From Mariniphaga anaerophila (lineage in GTDB: Bacteria; Bacteroidota; Bacteroidia; Bacteroidales; Prolixibacteraceae): a DNA stretch of 64,000 nt. The notes beneath the pieces are model-generated. The model saw only the letters and a program-made list of their open reading frames with translations. It had not been told where the DNA came from and did not search any database. The translations under genes were made by a program, and so were the position numbers. The DNA lies in NCBI RefSeq assembly GCF_900129025.1, contig NZ_FQUM01000003.1, positions 372,001 to 436,000 on the forward strand. Direction: 5' to 3'. Positions 54,812-62,164 of the stretch are shown in pieces (the first letter of the stretch is position 1; every line of letters starts with the position of its first letter).

Positions 54812-56866
54812 TCAGCTCCTTCGGTGGCCGTCAATTTCTTCAAAATAAACTTCGTAAACCTTATTGTCAGACAATGTAATTTTTGCCCCCATTGTAGAGA
54901 AAACCGGTGTAACATCCATTATTTCAAACTCCTTTATGGGAGAAAGCTCTTCCTGTGTCCAGCCAGAATCATCGGTTTTATGCAGCATTACCGTAATCAT
55001 TATTTCCATAGCCGGATTTTTTTCCAATCGTTTTTTCCGCGCAAAAACAACCGTACTTTCATCCGCTTCGGCATTGCGGTTGGCATGAACCACACTATCC
55101 AATTCATCCCAGCCAGTATATGCAATTAGCGCAACGCTGCGTCCTTTAATAGTTGCTGTAATTACTTCCTTATTCCCTTCGTTAAACCGACTCACAACCG
55201 CTTTTTCTCCATTGATATGAGGCAATCCGAAGTGGCCGAGCGTAAGTTCATGTTCAAAAGCCAGCCGGGTACGATCAACCCTGATTACCCCGCCCGGAAT
55301 AATGATATCGGCCAAATCGATAATGTAACCGACTCCATTGTTTGGCGGTTTTCGTATAAACGCCTGCCGGTAGACAACGCCGCCCTTCACTCCGTTAAAC
55401 ACCATACTCTGCGAAATGGAAAAAGCTTTGTTCTTTTCCGAACTATTGTCAACCTTCAGCCCGGTCAGGTAAAAATTTATGTCATCGCCGCGCACGTCCC
55501 GCGGATCAAGACTTCTGAAGCTGTATTCCATTGACGTTCCTCCCGTTGGGTCATGATCTTCCCAGGGGAAACAGGTATTGTAAACCAACTTCGAGTAATT
55601 GGGATCATCATAATAAACTTTTCCGGGGATAATTTCTGACGCCCCGGATTTCCCGTGATTAGCCAAAACTAACCCCGGATTTTCGAGAACGACCGTCTTT
55701 GTTTTTTCACCCAACCCCTCCCAGAATCCTTCATTTTCGCGGGCTGTCCAAAATGGCGAATCTTCGGGCAATGCCAAACAAATAAATGGCAAAAACATTA
55801 AAAACGGACTTGCCGGGCAACTGTAATTCTGAACCATGTATTCTTTCTTCCCATAAAAACCAAGGCTGGGAATATCGTTGTAATAAAACTCTTCTCGGGT
55901 AACAAACTGAAGCAATGAACCGGAACAAAGCCGGCGGGCAAAACCTGCGTCAATTAATGCACCATCCTTCAGCATAAACGCAACGGGAAAAGCGCCCGAT
56001 ACCCAGGTGCGGTAGCAAATGCTGCGCGACCACATGTTGATGTACCCGTTACGACCGAAAAAACTGGTTAACGATTCCATCAGTTTCCTGGCCGAACGTT
56101 CAATAATTTCAGCAATCTCCGGATAAAATTCATCCCCAAAAGTCCGGTTCCAGATTGTGGTGTAAACAATGAATAAACTAATGGAGTAGTAATTGTAGGT
56201 TTGCTCCAGATACCAACCGTTTCCCGAATGATAAGAAGCCACCCACAACAAATGACTTTTCAGCAGTTCGTCGTCAATTTCGTAGCCATATTTTTTCAGA
56301 AACGAGAGCGCTACAACATTAAAAATACGCCAGTTATTCTGCGTTGTGCGATGATGTGCCCATTTAGAAATGGTAACAACCATCTCTTCTTTTTGCTTTT
56401 CCGGAAACTGTGTCCAGATGGTATCGGGCATCAACAGCAACGTTTTAAACAACCCGCCAAATTCGCACGTGAACTGGTAGGTTGAATCGGGCAAATCTTC
56501 GGGCAATGGAAGGGAGTTGGGATGACCAGGAGTAAACGCGTTGTACATCTGCAGGCTATAGTAATCCCGCAATTTAATCCCCTTAATTTCCACCTCGGGC
56601 TCGACATGAATAAGTGGGCCGGCAAGCGTAAATGTCCGCTCCAGCGCCTCAAACTCCAACGACCGCCAACGCCAGTCCGGGTCGTTTGGCTGCGGATATG
56701 TTTTCCCTGGTACCGGAGGAAAGGTCAAAGGATCATTTATCGAATTGATATGAAGAAATGCCCTTTCGAGCAGGTACTTCGCCATTTCAATGTAGTGTCC
56801 GCGGTTCATGCCGGTAAGCGGGCTCAACTCAAAGTCAGGTTGTTCAACTGAAAATGCTCTTTTCAT
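54812..56866 (-). CDS. DUF2264 protein, probable carbohydrate-active enzyme
   Basis: A 684-residue cytoplasmic-looking protein with no signal peptide. The first 370 residues have the DUF2264 pattern: SPLTGMNRGHYIEMAKYLLE, WHxx-type segments LKSHLLWVASYHSGNGWYLEQTYNYYS and SFFGRNGYINMWSRSICYRTW, then PSLGFYGKKEYMVQNYSCPASPFLM; the remainder is beta-rich. I recall DUF2264 as linked to a glycoside-hydrolase family acting on uronic-acid-containing plant glycans (GH154), but I cannot confirm that. It precedes GH127 on the same strand, suggesting joint action on one glycan. Two TTTAGCAA repeats lie upstream. Confidence 0.82.
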   Translation of the reverse strand: MKRAFSVEQPDFELSPLTGMNRGHYIEMAKYLLERAFLHINSINDPLTFPPVPGKTYPQPNDPDWRWRSLEFEALERTFTLAGPLIHVEPEVEIKGIKLRDYYSLQMYNAFTPGHPNSLPLPEDLPDSTYQFTCEFGGLFKTLLLMPDTIWTQFPEKQKEEMVVTISKWAHHRTTQNNWRIFNVVALSFLKKYGYEIDDELLKSHLLWVASYHSGNGWYLEQTYNYYSISLFIVYTTIWNRTFGDEFYPEIAEIIERSARKLMESLTSFFGRNGYINMWSRSICYRTWVSGAFPVAFMLKDGALIDAGFARRLCSGSLLQFVTREEFYYNDIPSLGFYGKKEYMVQNYSCPASPFLMFLPFICLALPEDSPFWTARENEGFWEGLGEKTKTVVLENPGLVLANHGKSGASEIIPGKVYYDDPNYSKLVYNTCFPWEDHDPTGGTSMEYSFRSLDPRDVRGDDINFYLTGLKVDNSSEKNKAFSISQSMVFNGVKGGVVYRQAFIRKPPNNGVGYIIDLADIIIPGGVIRVDRTRLAFEHELTLGHFGLPHINGEKAVVSRFNEGNKEVITATIKGRSVALIAYTGWDELDSVVHANRNAEADESTVVFARKKRLEKNPAMEIMITVMLHKTDDSGWTQEELSPIKEFEIMDVTPVFSTMGAKITLSDNKVYEVYFEEIDGHRRS

Positions 56867-56932
56867 GGTTTTCGATGTTCTGTTTTATACCTGCAAAGAT
56901 TATGAATGCTAAGATTATTTGCTTACCACCGG

Positions 56933-56961
56933 TTTAGCAAGCACTGGTACTATTTTAGCAA
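56933..56961. promoter_or_regulatory. two direct TTTAGCAA repeats upstream of the DUF2264 gene
   Basis: TTTAGCAA at 56933-56940 and 56954-56961, repeat starts 21 bp apart (two helical turns), 67-95 bp before the DUF2264 start. Such spacing fits an activator or repressor that binds two half-sites on the same face of the DNA, for example an AraC- or hybrid-regulator-type protein controlling the two hydrolase genes. Confidence 0.45.
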
Positions 56962-56968
56962 CCCGTTA

Positions 56969-57709
56969 CTAAACCAACTGAAAAACGTCAGCCTTTATTA
57001 AATCGAAGAGAAAGACATGCTGAAAACGCGAATGAAAAGTAAGATTCATTATTTTATTGGGCAGGTTATAACTCTTCACTCCACGCAACCGGTCGGTTGT
57101 AACCAATAGCCAGTAGTAATTCAACCGCTGTTTTTGGTAGTACCTCAATTTCTCGTCTTTTTTATGAATTGCCTCGCGGATATCGGCAACCACATTCTCG
57201 GAAACCCCAAGGTTATTTGAACGTTCCCAAAAAGACACCTGCAATCCGGGGTGATGAACAATCAAGAGTGCTTCCAGACCGGCGGGCAGCGCTTCTGGTC
57301 CCACCAACTCCTTAAAAAAACTTCCCGTCTTTTTACCAACAATAGCCTTTCGCACAACATTTGTCAGTTGCACCGAAACGGCAAGTTCGCGCTCTTCGGA
57401 AATCGGTTCGGTCTCGGAAAAAAGAAATTTCACAAACAGTTTCAGGGGAGATGTGCCTTCAAAAAGCTCCCTGGCCGACTCAATTATCCGCTCACGTGTT
57501 CTATTCCTTGCAATAGCCACTTCGTCGGGTTCTTTTGCATTTGCAGGGTTCAGCCGGGTGAGTTCAATTCCCAAATGGTTTTTGCTTTTTAAAGTGACAA
57601 TAAAATCGGGCGACTCCGAAGGTAGCGTTTTCCCTTTGGGAAATTCTGGATAACAATTGCGGAAATAGTGCATCAACAATACTTCCAGTTGTTTCTTTTC
57701 CGGCTGCAT
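56969..57709 (-). CDS. protein of unknown function with PD-(D/E)xK-like motif
   Basis: A 246-residue soluble protein that I do not recognise. Near the N-terminus the pattern PDFIVTLKSKNHLGIELTRL has P34-D35, then E49 with a Thr two residues later, which is compatible with the PD-(D/E)xK nuclease fold in a divergent form; the Lys is not in the canonical place. The rest is mostly helical with basic residues (KKDEKLRYYQKQRLNYYWLLVTTD). No DNA-mobility gene or methylase is next to it. It lies 102 bp upstream of the DUF2264 gene on the same strand and downstream of the ribosomal operon. Confidence 0.6.
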   Translation of the reverse strand: MQPEKKQLEVLLMHYFRNCYPEFPKGKTLPSESPDFIVTLKSKNHLGIELTRLNPANAKEPDEVAIARNRTRERIIESARELFEGTSPLKLFVKFLFSETEPISEERELAVSVQLTNVVRKAIVGKKTGSFFKELVGPEALPAGLEALLIVHHPGLQVSFWERSNNLGVSENVVADIREAIHKKDEKLRYYQKQRLNYYWLLVTTDRLRGVKSYNLPNKIMNLTFHSRFQHVFLFDLIKADVFQLV

Positions 57710-57854
57710 AATTGAAATTTCCCGAAATTTAACAAGAAATAATTTACCACTGCTTCAAATGAAACCTGTGTTTAAAGATATGCAGATAAAGAAAAGAGCT
57801 AATTACTGAATTCTCAAATACGGAACGGCTGAATTAGCCAGGGCGCTACCAACC

Positions 57855-57891
57855 AAAAGAGGCTGTCTGGAAAAACCAAACAGCCTCTTTT
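57855..57891 (-). terminator. terminator after tsf
   Basis: AAAAGAGGCTGT (57855-57866) and ACAGCCTCTTTT (57880-57891) form a perfect 12-bp stem with a 13-nt loop. The T residues within the 3' arm on the - strand make a plausible rho-independent end for the rplM-tsf operon. Confidence 0.75.
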
Positions 57892-57943
57892 TTGAGTTAA
57901 CGGAACTAAAATCCGTTAGCGCTTTATAACGTATTCAGGATAA

Positions 57944-58771
57944 TTATGCGTTCAATGTATAACGTTCGAATCCTGTTACTTTCAGTTCTTTATCGTGCTG
58001 TGCAAGATATTCTTTTACGGAAATTTTACCGTCTTTAATAAATGCCTGATTCAAAAGAGTAACCTCTTTGTACCATTTATTAAGGGCACCGTGAGCAATT
58101 TTGTCAAGCATTGCTTCAGGTTTTCCTTCCAAACGGAATTTTTCTTTCGCAATTTCCAGCTCTTTATCAATAACTTCCTGCGGAATCGAGTCTGTGTCAA
58201 CAGAAACAGGAGCCATAGCAGCTACCTGCATGGCAACATCTTTGGCAACATGTTCATCAACATCGGCTTTATTGAAACCAACCAAAGTAGCCAGTTTATT
58301 TCCGGGGTGGATATAGCTAACAACAGATTCGGCGTCAATCTTTCCGTAGTAGGAAAGGTCGAGTTTTTCTCCGATAACCCCTGTTTGTTCAGTTACCTGC
58401 GCTTCAATTGTCCTTCCGTCAAGATCCTGTCCTTTCAAACCATCCAGATTTTCGGATTTTTGATTCAAAGCAACATTCAAAATGCTGTCGGCAAATGCTA
58501 CAAAATTTTCATTTTTTGCAACAAAGTCGGTTTCGCAGTTCAGTACTACCAGAGCACCAAACTTTTTATCTTCAGTTGTTTTAGCCAAAACTGCACCTTC
58601 GGTTGCTTCCCTGTCGGCACGTTTGCTGGCTACCAATTTTCCTTTTTCGCGGATAATTTCAAGAGCCCTGTCAAAATCACCATCGGCTTCACCCAGTGCA
58701 TTCTTGCAATCCATCATTCCTGCACCGGTTACTTTCCTCAGTTTTACTACATCAGCTGTTGTAAAAGACAT
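57944..58771 (-). CDS. tsf: elongation factor Ts
   Basis: Nucleotide-exchange factor for EF-Tu in translation. The 275-residue protein has the N-terminal UBA-type signature ADVVKLRKVTGAGMMDCKNALGEADGDFDRALEIIREKG and the central LVVLNCETDFVAKNENF, with the usual two-part core and coiled-coil region. It is the last gene of the rplM-rpsI-rpsB-tsf operon, 44 bp after rpsB, and is followed by a terminator. Confidence 0.97.
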   Translation of the reverse strand: MSFTTADVVKLRKVTGAGMMDCKNALGEADGDFDRALEIIREKGKLVASKRADREATEGAVLAKTTEDKKFGALVVLNCETDFVAKNENFVAFADSILNVALNQKSENLDGLKGQDLDGRTIEAQVTEQTGVIGEKLDLSYYGKIDAESVVSYIHPGNKLATLVGFNKADVDEHVAKDVAMQVAAMAPVSVDTDSIPQEVIDKELEIAKEKFRLEGKPEAMLDKIAHGALNKWYKEVTLLNQAFIKDGKISVKEYLAQHDKELKVTGFERYTLNA

Positions 58772-58815
58772 AAAACTTGTTTTTATAAATGTTCTTAATA
58801 TTTTATAGCTGTTGG

Positions 58816-59640
58816 CTATTCTTCTTCATCTCCTGCATCTTGGTCGTCACCGGCATCCTCGTCATCAACCGGGCTCTGTTCGGGAGCCTTTTCGTGTTTA
58901 ACTTTTTCCCGGCTTTTCCTTTTAGGAGCTTCATCTTCGTCTTTCTTCTCTGCTTTCCTTTCAACCAGACCTTCACGAACTGCTTCAACCATTTCGCCAA
59001 CAATCAGTTTAATCGACTGTGAAGCATCGTCGTTTGCAGGAATTACGAAATCAATTCCATCGGGATTTGAGTTGGTGTCCACAATGGCAAATACTGGAAT
59101 TCCAAGACGGTGAGCTTCGCGAACGGCAATCTTTTCTTTCATCACGTCAACAACGAATAACGCTGCAGGCAGACGGGTAAGATCAACGATACTACCGAGA
59201 ACTTTTTCCAGTTTAGCCCGCTGACGGGTAATCTGCAATTTTTCTCTTTTTGAAAGGTTATCCCAACTGGCGTCTTTTGCCATTTTATCGATGGCAATCA
59301 TTTTCTTCACTGCTTTCCTGATAGTAGGAAAGTTGGTAAGCATACCTCCGGGCCAGCGCTCGGTAACATATGGCATTCCTACACTTTTAACCAAGTCAGA
59401 AACCAATTCTTTTGCCTGTTTTTTAGTGGCAACAAAAAGAATTTTTCTTCCTGATTTGGCAATCTGCTTCATTGCAGCTGCTGCTTCATCAATTTTTACA
59501 ATTGTTTTCTGCAGATCGATGATGTGGATTCCGTTCTTTTCCATGAAGATGTAAGGCTCCATGTTCGGATTCCATTTCCTTTTCAGGTGGCCAAAATGCG
59601 CACCTGCATCCAATAATTCCTGAAATGATACTTTAGGCAT
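58816..59640 (-). CDS. rpsB: small ribosomal subunit protein uS2
   Basis: Binds the 30S head and helps S1 attachment. The 274-residue protein has DAGAHFGHLKRKWNPNMEPYIF, RKILFVATKKQAKELV, RWPGGMLTNFPTI and PVFAIVDTNSNPDGIDFVIPANDDASQSI, all typical. It carries an unusual C-terminal tail of about 45 residues, strongly charged and ending in Asp/Glu-rich repeats (DEDAGDDQDAGDEEE), which is absent from the E. coli protein. Between rpsI and this gene lies a 98-bp leader with a long hairpin. Confidence 0.97.
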   Translation of the reverse strand: MPKVSFQELLDAGAHFGHLKRKWNPNMEPYIFMEKNGIHIIDLQKTIVKIDEAAAAMKQIAKSGRKILFVATKKQAKELVSDLVKSVGMPYVTERWPGGMLTNFPTIRKAVKKMIAIDKMAKDASWDNLSKREKLQITRQRAKLEKVLGSIVDLTRLPAALFVVDVMKEKIAVREAHRLGIPVFAIVDTNSNPDGIDFVIPANDDASQSIKLIVGEMVEAVREGLVERKAEKKDEDEAPKRKSREKVKHEKAPEQSPVDDEDAGDDQDAGDEEE

Positions 59641-59660
59641 CTGTTTACTTTTTTATGATT

Positions 59661-59712
59661 CTAAAAGCAACCGTTGAGTAGTCCCGCCAAATGGAAGTCT
59701 CAACCGTTTTAG
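59661..59712 (-). promoter_or_regulatory. candidate rpsB leader hairpin
   Basis: Within the 98-bp spacer before rpsB, CTAAAA/TTTTAG (59661-59666 and 59707-59712) and GTTGAG/CTCAAC (59673-59678 and 59699-59704) make a two-part stem separated by an internal loop, with a 20-nt apical loop. It ends 20 bp before the start codon. Autoregulation by uS2 is known for rpsB-tsf in E. coli; a similar role here is inference. Confidence 0.45.
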
Positions 59713-59738
59713 ACCCATATAATTTAACAATAATAATA

Positions 59739-60125
59739 TTAACGTTTTGAGAACTGGAACCGTTTTCTTGCTTTTGGCTGACCTGGTTTTTTACGTTCCA
59801 CTTCGCGTGGATCCCTGGTAACAAAGCCTGCTGCTTTCAGTTCTTTTCTAGATTCCGGATCAATTTTCATCAGTGCACGGGTAATTGCCAAACGCAATGC
59901 TTCGGCCTGGCCTTTAATACCGCCACCGTCCAGATTCACTTTAATGTCGTATTTTTCTGCAGCTTCAACCAGATTTAACGGCTGAGTAACGATGTACTGC
60001 AAAGTAGTGGTTGGAAAATACTCTTTAAAATCGCGTTTGTTGATGGTAATATTTCCTTTACCTTCGTTCACGTAAATACGTGCAACTGCTGATTTCCTAC
60101 GCCCTATTGTATTAACTACTTCCAT
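59739..60125 (-). CDS. rpsI: small ribosomal subunit protein uS9
   Basis: A 128-residue ribosomal protein with its conserved C-terminal tail that reaches the P-site tRNA (GQPKARKRFQFSKR). The N-terminus reads NTIGRRKSAVARIYV and the centre GGGIKGQAEALRLAITRAL. It is 5 bp downstream of rplM; together they form the usual uL13-uS9 pair. Confidence 0.97.
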   Translation of the reverse strand: MEVVNTIGRRKSAVARIYVNEGKGNITINKRDFKEYFPTTTLQYIVTQPLNLVEAAEKYDIKVNLDGGGIKGQAEALRLAITRALMKIDPESRKELKAAGFVTRDPREVERKKPGQPKARKRFQFSKR

Positions 60126-60130
60126 TTTTC

Positions 60131-60586
60131 TTAATTATTCGTACTTAAATCAACAACTTTTGGTTTCTGAGCCTCGTATTTGTGCTCTGCTCCCACAACA
60201 ACATGCAGGTTACGGAACAACTGCCTTCCCAGTTTATTTTTCGGCAACATCCCTTTAACGGCTTTTTCAACAAGCCTTTCAGGATATTTATCCAAAATTT
60301 GTTTCGGGGTTTGTTTTGTCTGTCCTCCCGGGTAACCACTGTGGCGAAAATGAAGCCTGTCGGTCATTTTATTTCCGGTAAGCTGCACTTTTTCGGCGTT
60401 AATCACAATTACATTATCACCACAATCTACGTGCGGTGTAAACTCGGGCTTGTGTTTGCCCCTGAGGATTTTAGCAACCTCGCTGGCCAACCGGCCCAGC
60501 ACCAGATTTTCAGCATCAACAAGTACCCATTCTTTATTAACGGTTGCTTTGTTTGCCGAAACGGTTTTGTAACTCAATGTATCCAC
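60131..60586 (-). CDS. rplM: large ribosomal subunit protein uL13
   Basis: A 151-residue 50S protein. The GTG at 60586 gives the N-terminus [20 protein letters not shown], which matches the Bacteroidota family start (M/V-DTLSYKT); an ATG at 60610 would add eight residues not seen in relatives. The motifs [34 protein letters not shown] and HSGYPGG are present. It is the first gene of the operon and is transcribed from a consensus promoter about 135 bp upstream. Confidence 0.95.
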   Translation of the reverse strand: MDTLSYKTVSANKATVNKEWVLVDAENLVLGRLASEVAKILRGKHKPEFTPHVDCGDNVIVINAEKVQLTGNKMTDRLHFRHSGYPGGQTKQTPKQILDKYPERLVEKAVKGMLPKNKLGRQLFRNLHVVVGAEHKYEAQKPKVVDLSTNN

Positions 60587-60721
60587 TCGTCCTAATTTTT
60601 TATTCAACATTTAATTTTCATCCCGTGGTTTCCATTCAGGTTTTCGGGCTTCCTGAAGTATGTTATCCAAAGGAAATCAACCTTTTACATCACTTGTAAG
60701 TACGGACAATAATCGGGACTG

Positions 60722-60752
60722 CAAAAGTATTCTCTTTTTTGTTATTACCAAA
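60722..60752 (-). promoter_or_regulatory. promoter of the rplM-rpsI-rpsB-tsf operon
   Basis: On the - strand TTTG (60749-60752), a 19-bp spacer and TACTTTTG (60722-60729) match the Bacteroidota consensus exactly. The transcript would start near 60715 and carry a leader of about 130 nt before the rplM GTG, long enough for a regulatory fold. Confidence 0.8.
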
Positions 60753-60854
60753 ATATAATTCTCTTTTTTTTCAGCTAATTAACAGGATACCAAAGGACAG
60801 CCAGATACAAAGCGTTTTGTTAATTTGTAACCAGACACAATAATTTAACAAACC

Positions 60855-62090
60855 ATGAAAGTAAAAAACGCATTGGCCAATTTTCCTACGCCCGACGAGT
60901 TGCTCGAATGGCACCAAAAACTAAACGAGAACCCGGTTCCTGAGATAAACGGGCACATACATACTCCACACTCATTCTCTGCTTTTGCAAATATTGAACA
61001 GCCCTTTTTAATGGCCCAAAAAGAAAGCATAAAGGTGCTTGGCATAAACGATTTTTATACTACCGACGGGTACAGCGAGTTTGCAAACTTGGCTGAAACG
61101 CATAAAATATTTCCGCTGTTCAACATCGAATTTATGGCGTTGCAAAACGATTTGCAGGAGGCCGGCGTCAGGGTAAACGACCCCAACAATCCGGGCCGCA
61201 CCTATTTCAGTGGAAAAGGGCTGCAATTCCCTGTGCAAATGAACGAAGAGTCACAAAAAAAAATACAAGAACTTCAAACAGAGAGCAACCATCAGACTTT
61301 TCAGATGGTAGAAAAGCTGAATGCATTTTTTGCAGCAAATAATATCGAAATCCATTTTAGCGTAGCAGAACTTCAACAGCAATTGGCAAAAAACCTGTTT
61401 CGAGAACGGCATATTGCACAGGCCGTTCGGCTGGCTGTTTTCGACAAAGAAAGTACTGAAGGAGCAAGGAAAACGCTTTTCCAAAAAATATTTTCGGGAA
61501 AGGAACTGATATCTCCGCTTGACAACCTAGCAACAATTGAAAACGAAATTCGTGGCAACCTTTTAAAGGCGGGCGGCGCAGCATTTGTTCCGGAAGATCC
61601 AAAAGCATTTCTTTCACTAAAAGAAGTAATAGAAATTATTATCGATGCGGGTGGAATTCCGTGTTATCCTGTTTTGTTAGATGACTCGAAAGGTAATTTT
61701 ACCGACTACGAAGCAAACAAAGAAAAGCTATTGCAAGAGCTTGTTAAAAACGATGTGTACTCCGTTGAACTGATTCCCGGAAGAAATGATTTTAAAATTT
61801 TGAAGGATTTTGTCACATATTTTAACGAGCACGGATTTGTGGTTACGTTTGGAACAGAGCACAACACTCCTGAGCTCTCCCCGCTTAAAGTTTCCTGCCG
61901 CGGCGGTGTGCCCCTGGATGCTGAGTTGATGAATATAAACTACGATGGCGCCGCTGTAATTGCCGCCCACCAATACCTCAAAGCACAAGGCAAAGAGGGG
62001 TACCTGAACGGAAGAAAAGCAAAAATTGACCAAAAAAATTATTTCATCAAACTGGGCAAAGCAGTAATAAAAAAGTACACAAATAATTAA
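60855..62090 (+). CDS. PHP-domain-like protein with a degenerate metal site
   Basis: A 411-residue cytoplasmic protein. A PHP-type amidohydrolase fold is suggested by NGHIHTPHSFSAF (H34, H36), then LGINDFYTT (N65-D66-F67, where other members have TDH), NIEFMAL (E92), ERHIAQ (H186), GGIPCYP (where AHP is expected) and GTEHNTPE near the C-terminus (335-336). So several of the usual ligands are kept and others are replaced. The middle (about 110-240) is a helical insert. It lies 74 bp before the aldolase/dehydrogenase gene on the same strand, a pairing I recall in Bacteroidota sugar operons. The function is unknown. Confidence 0.75.
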   Translation: MKVKNALANFPTPDELLEWHQKLNENPVPEINGHIHTPHSFSAFANIEQPFLMAQKESIKVLGINDFYTTDGYSEFANLAETHKIFPLFNIEFMALQNDLQEAGVRVNDPNNPGRTYFSGKGLQFPVQMNEESQKKIQELQTESNHQTFQMVEKLNAFFAANNIEIHFSVAELQQQLAKNLFRERHIAQAVRLAVFDKESTEGARKTLFQKIFSGKELISPLDNLATIENEIRGNLLKAGGAAFVPEDPKAFLSLKEVIEIIIDAGGIPCYPVLLDDSKGNFTDYEANKEKLLQELVKNDVYSVELIPGRNDFKILKDFVTYFNEHGFVVTFGTEHNTPELSPLKVSCRGGVPLDAELMNINYDGAAVIAAHQYLKAQGKEGYLNGRKAKIDQKNYFIKLGKAVIKKYTNN

Positions 62091-62164
62091 TTTTGAACAG
62101 TAAAATAAATTCTGCATCTGCCGGAACATTCCGAATCAGTTGCAGAGAATACAAAAAAAGCAAA

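Noticed and set aside
57995-58798. Open frame of 267 codons on the + strand opposite tsf
   Set aside because: tsf on the other strand is certain; this frame is Cys/Phe/Asn-rich shadow sequence without motifs.
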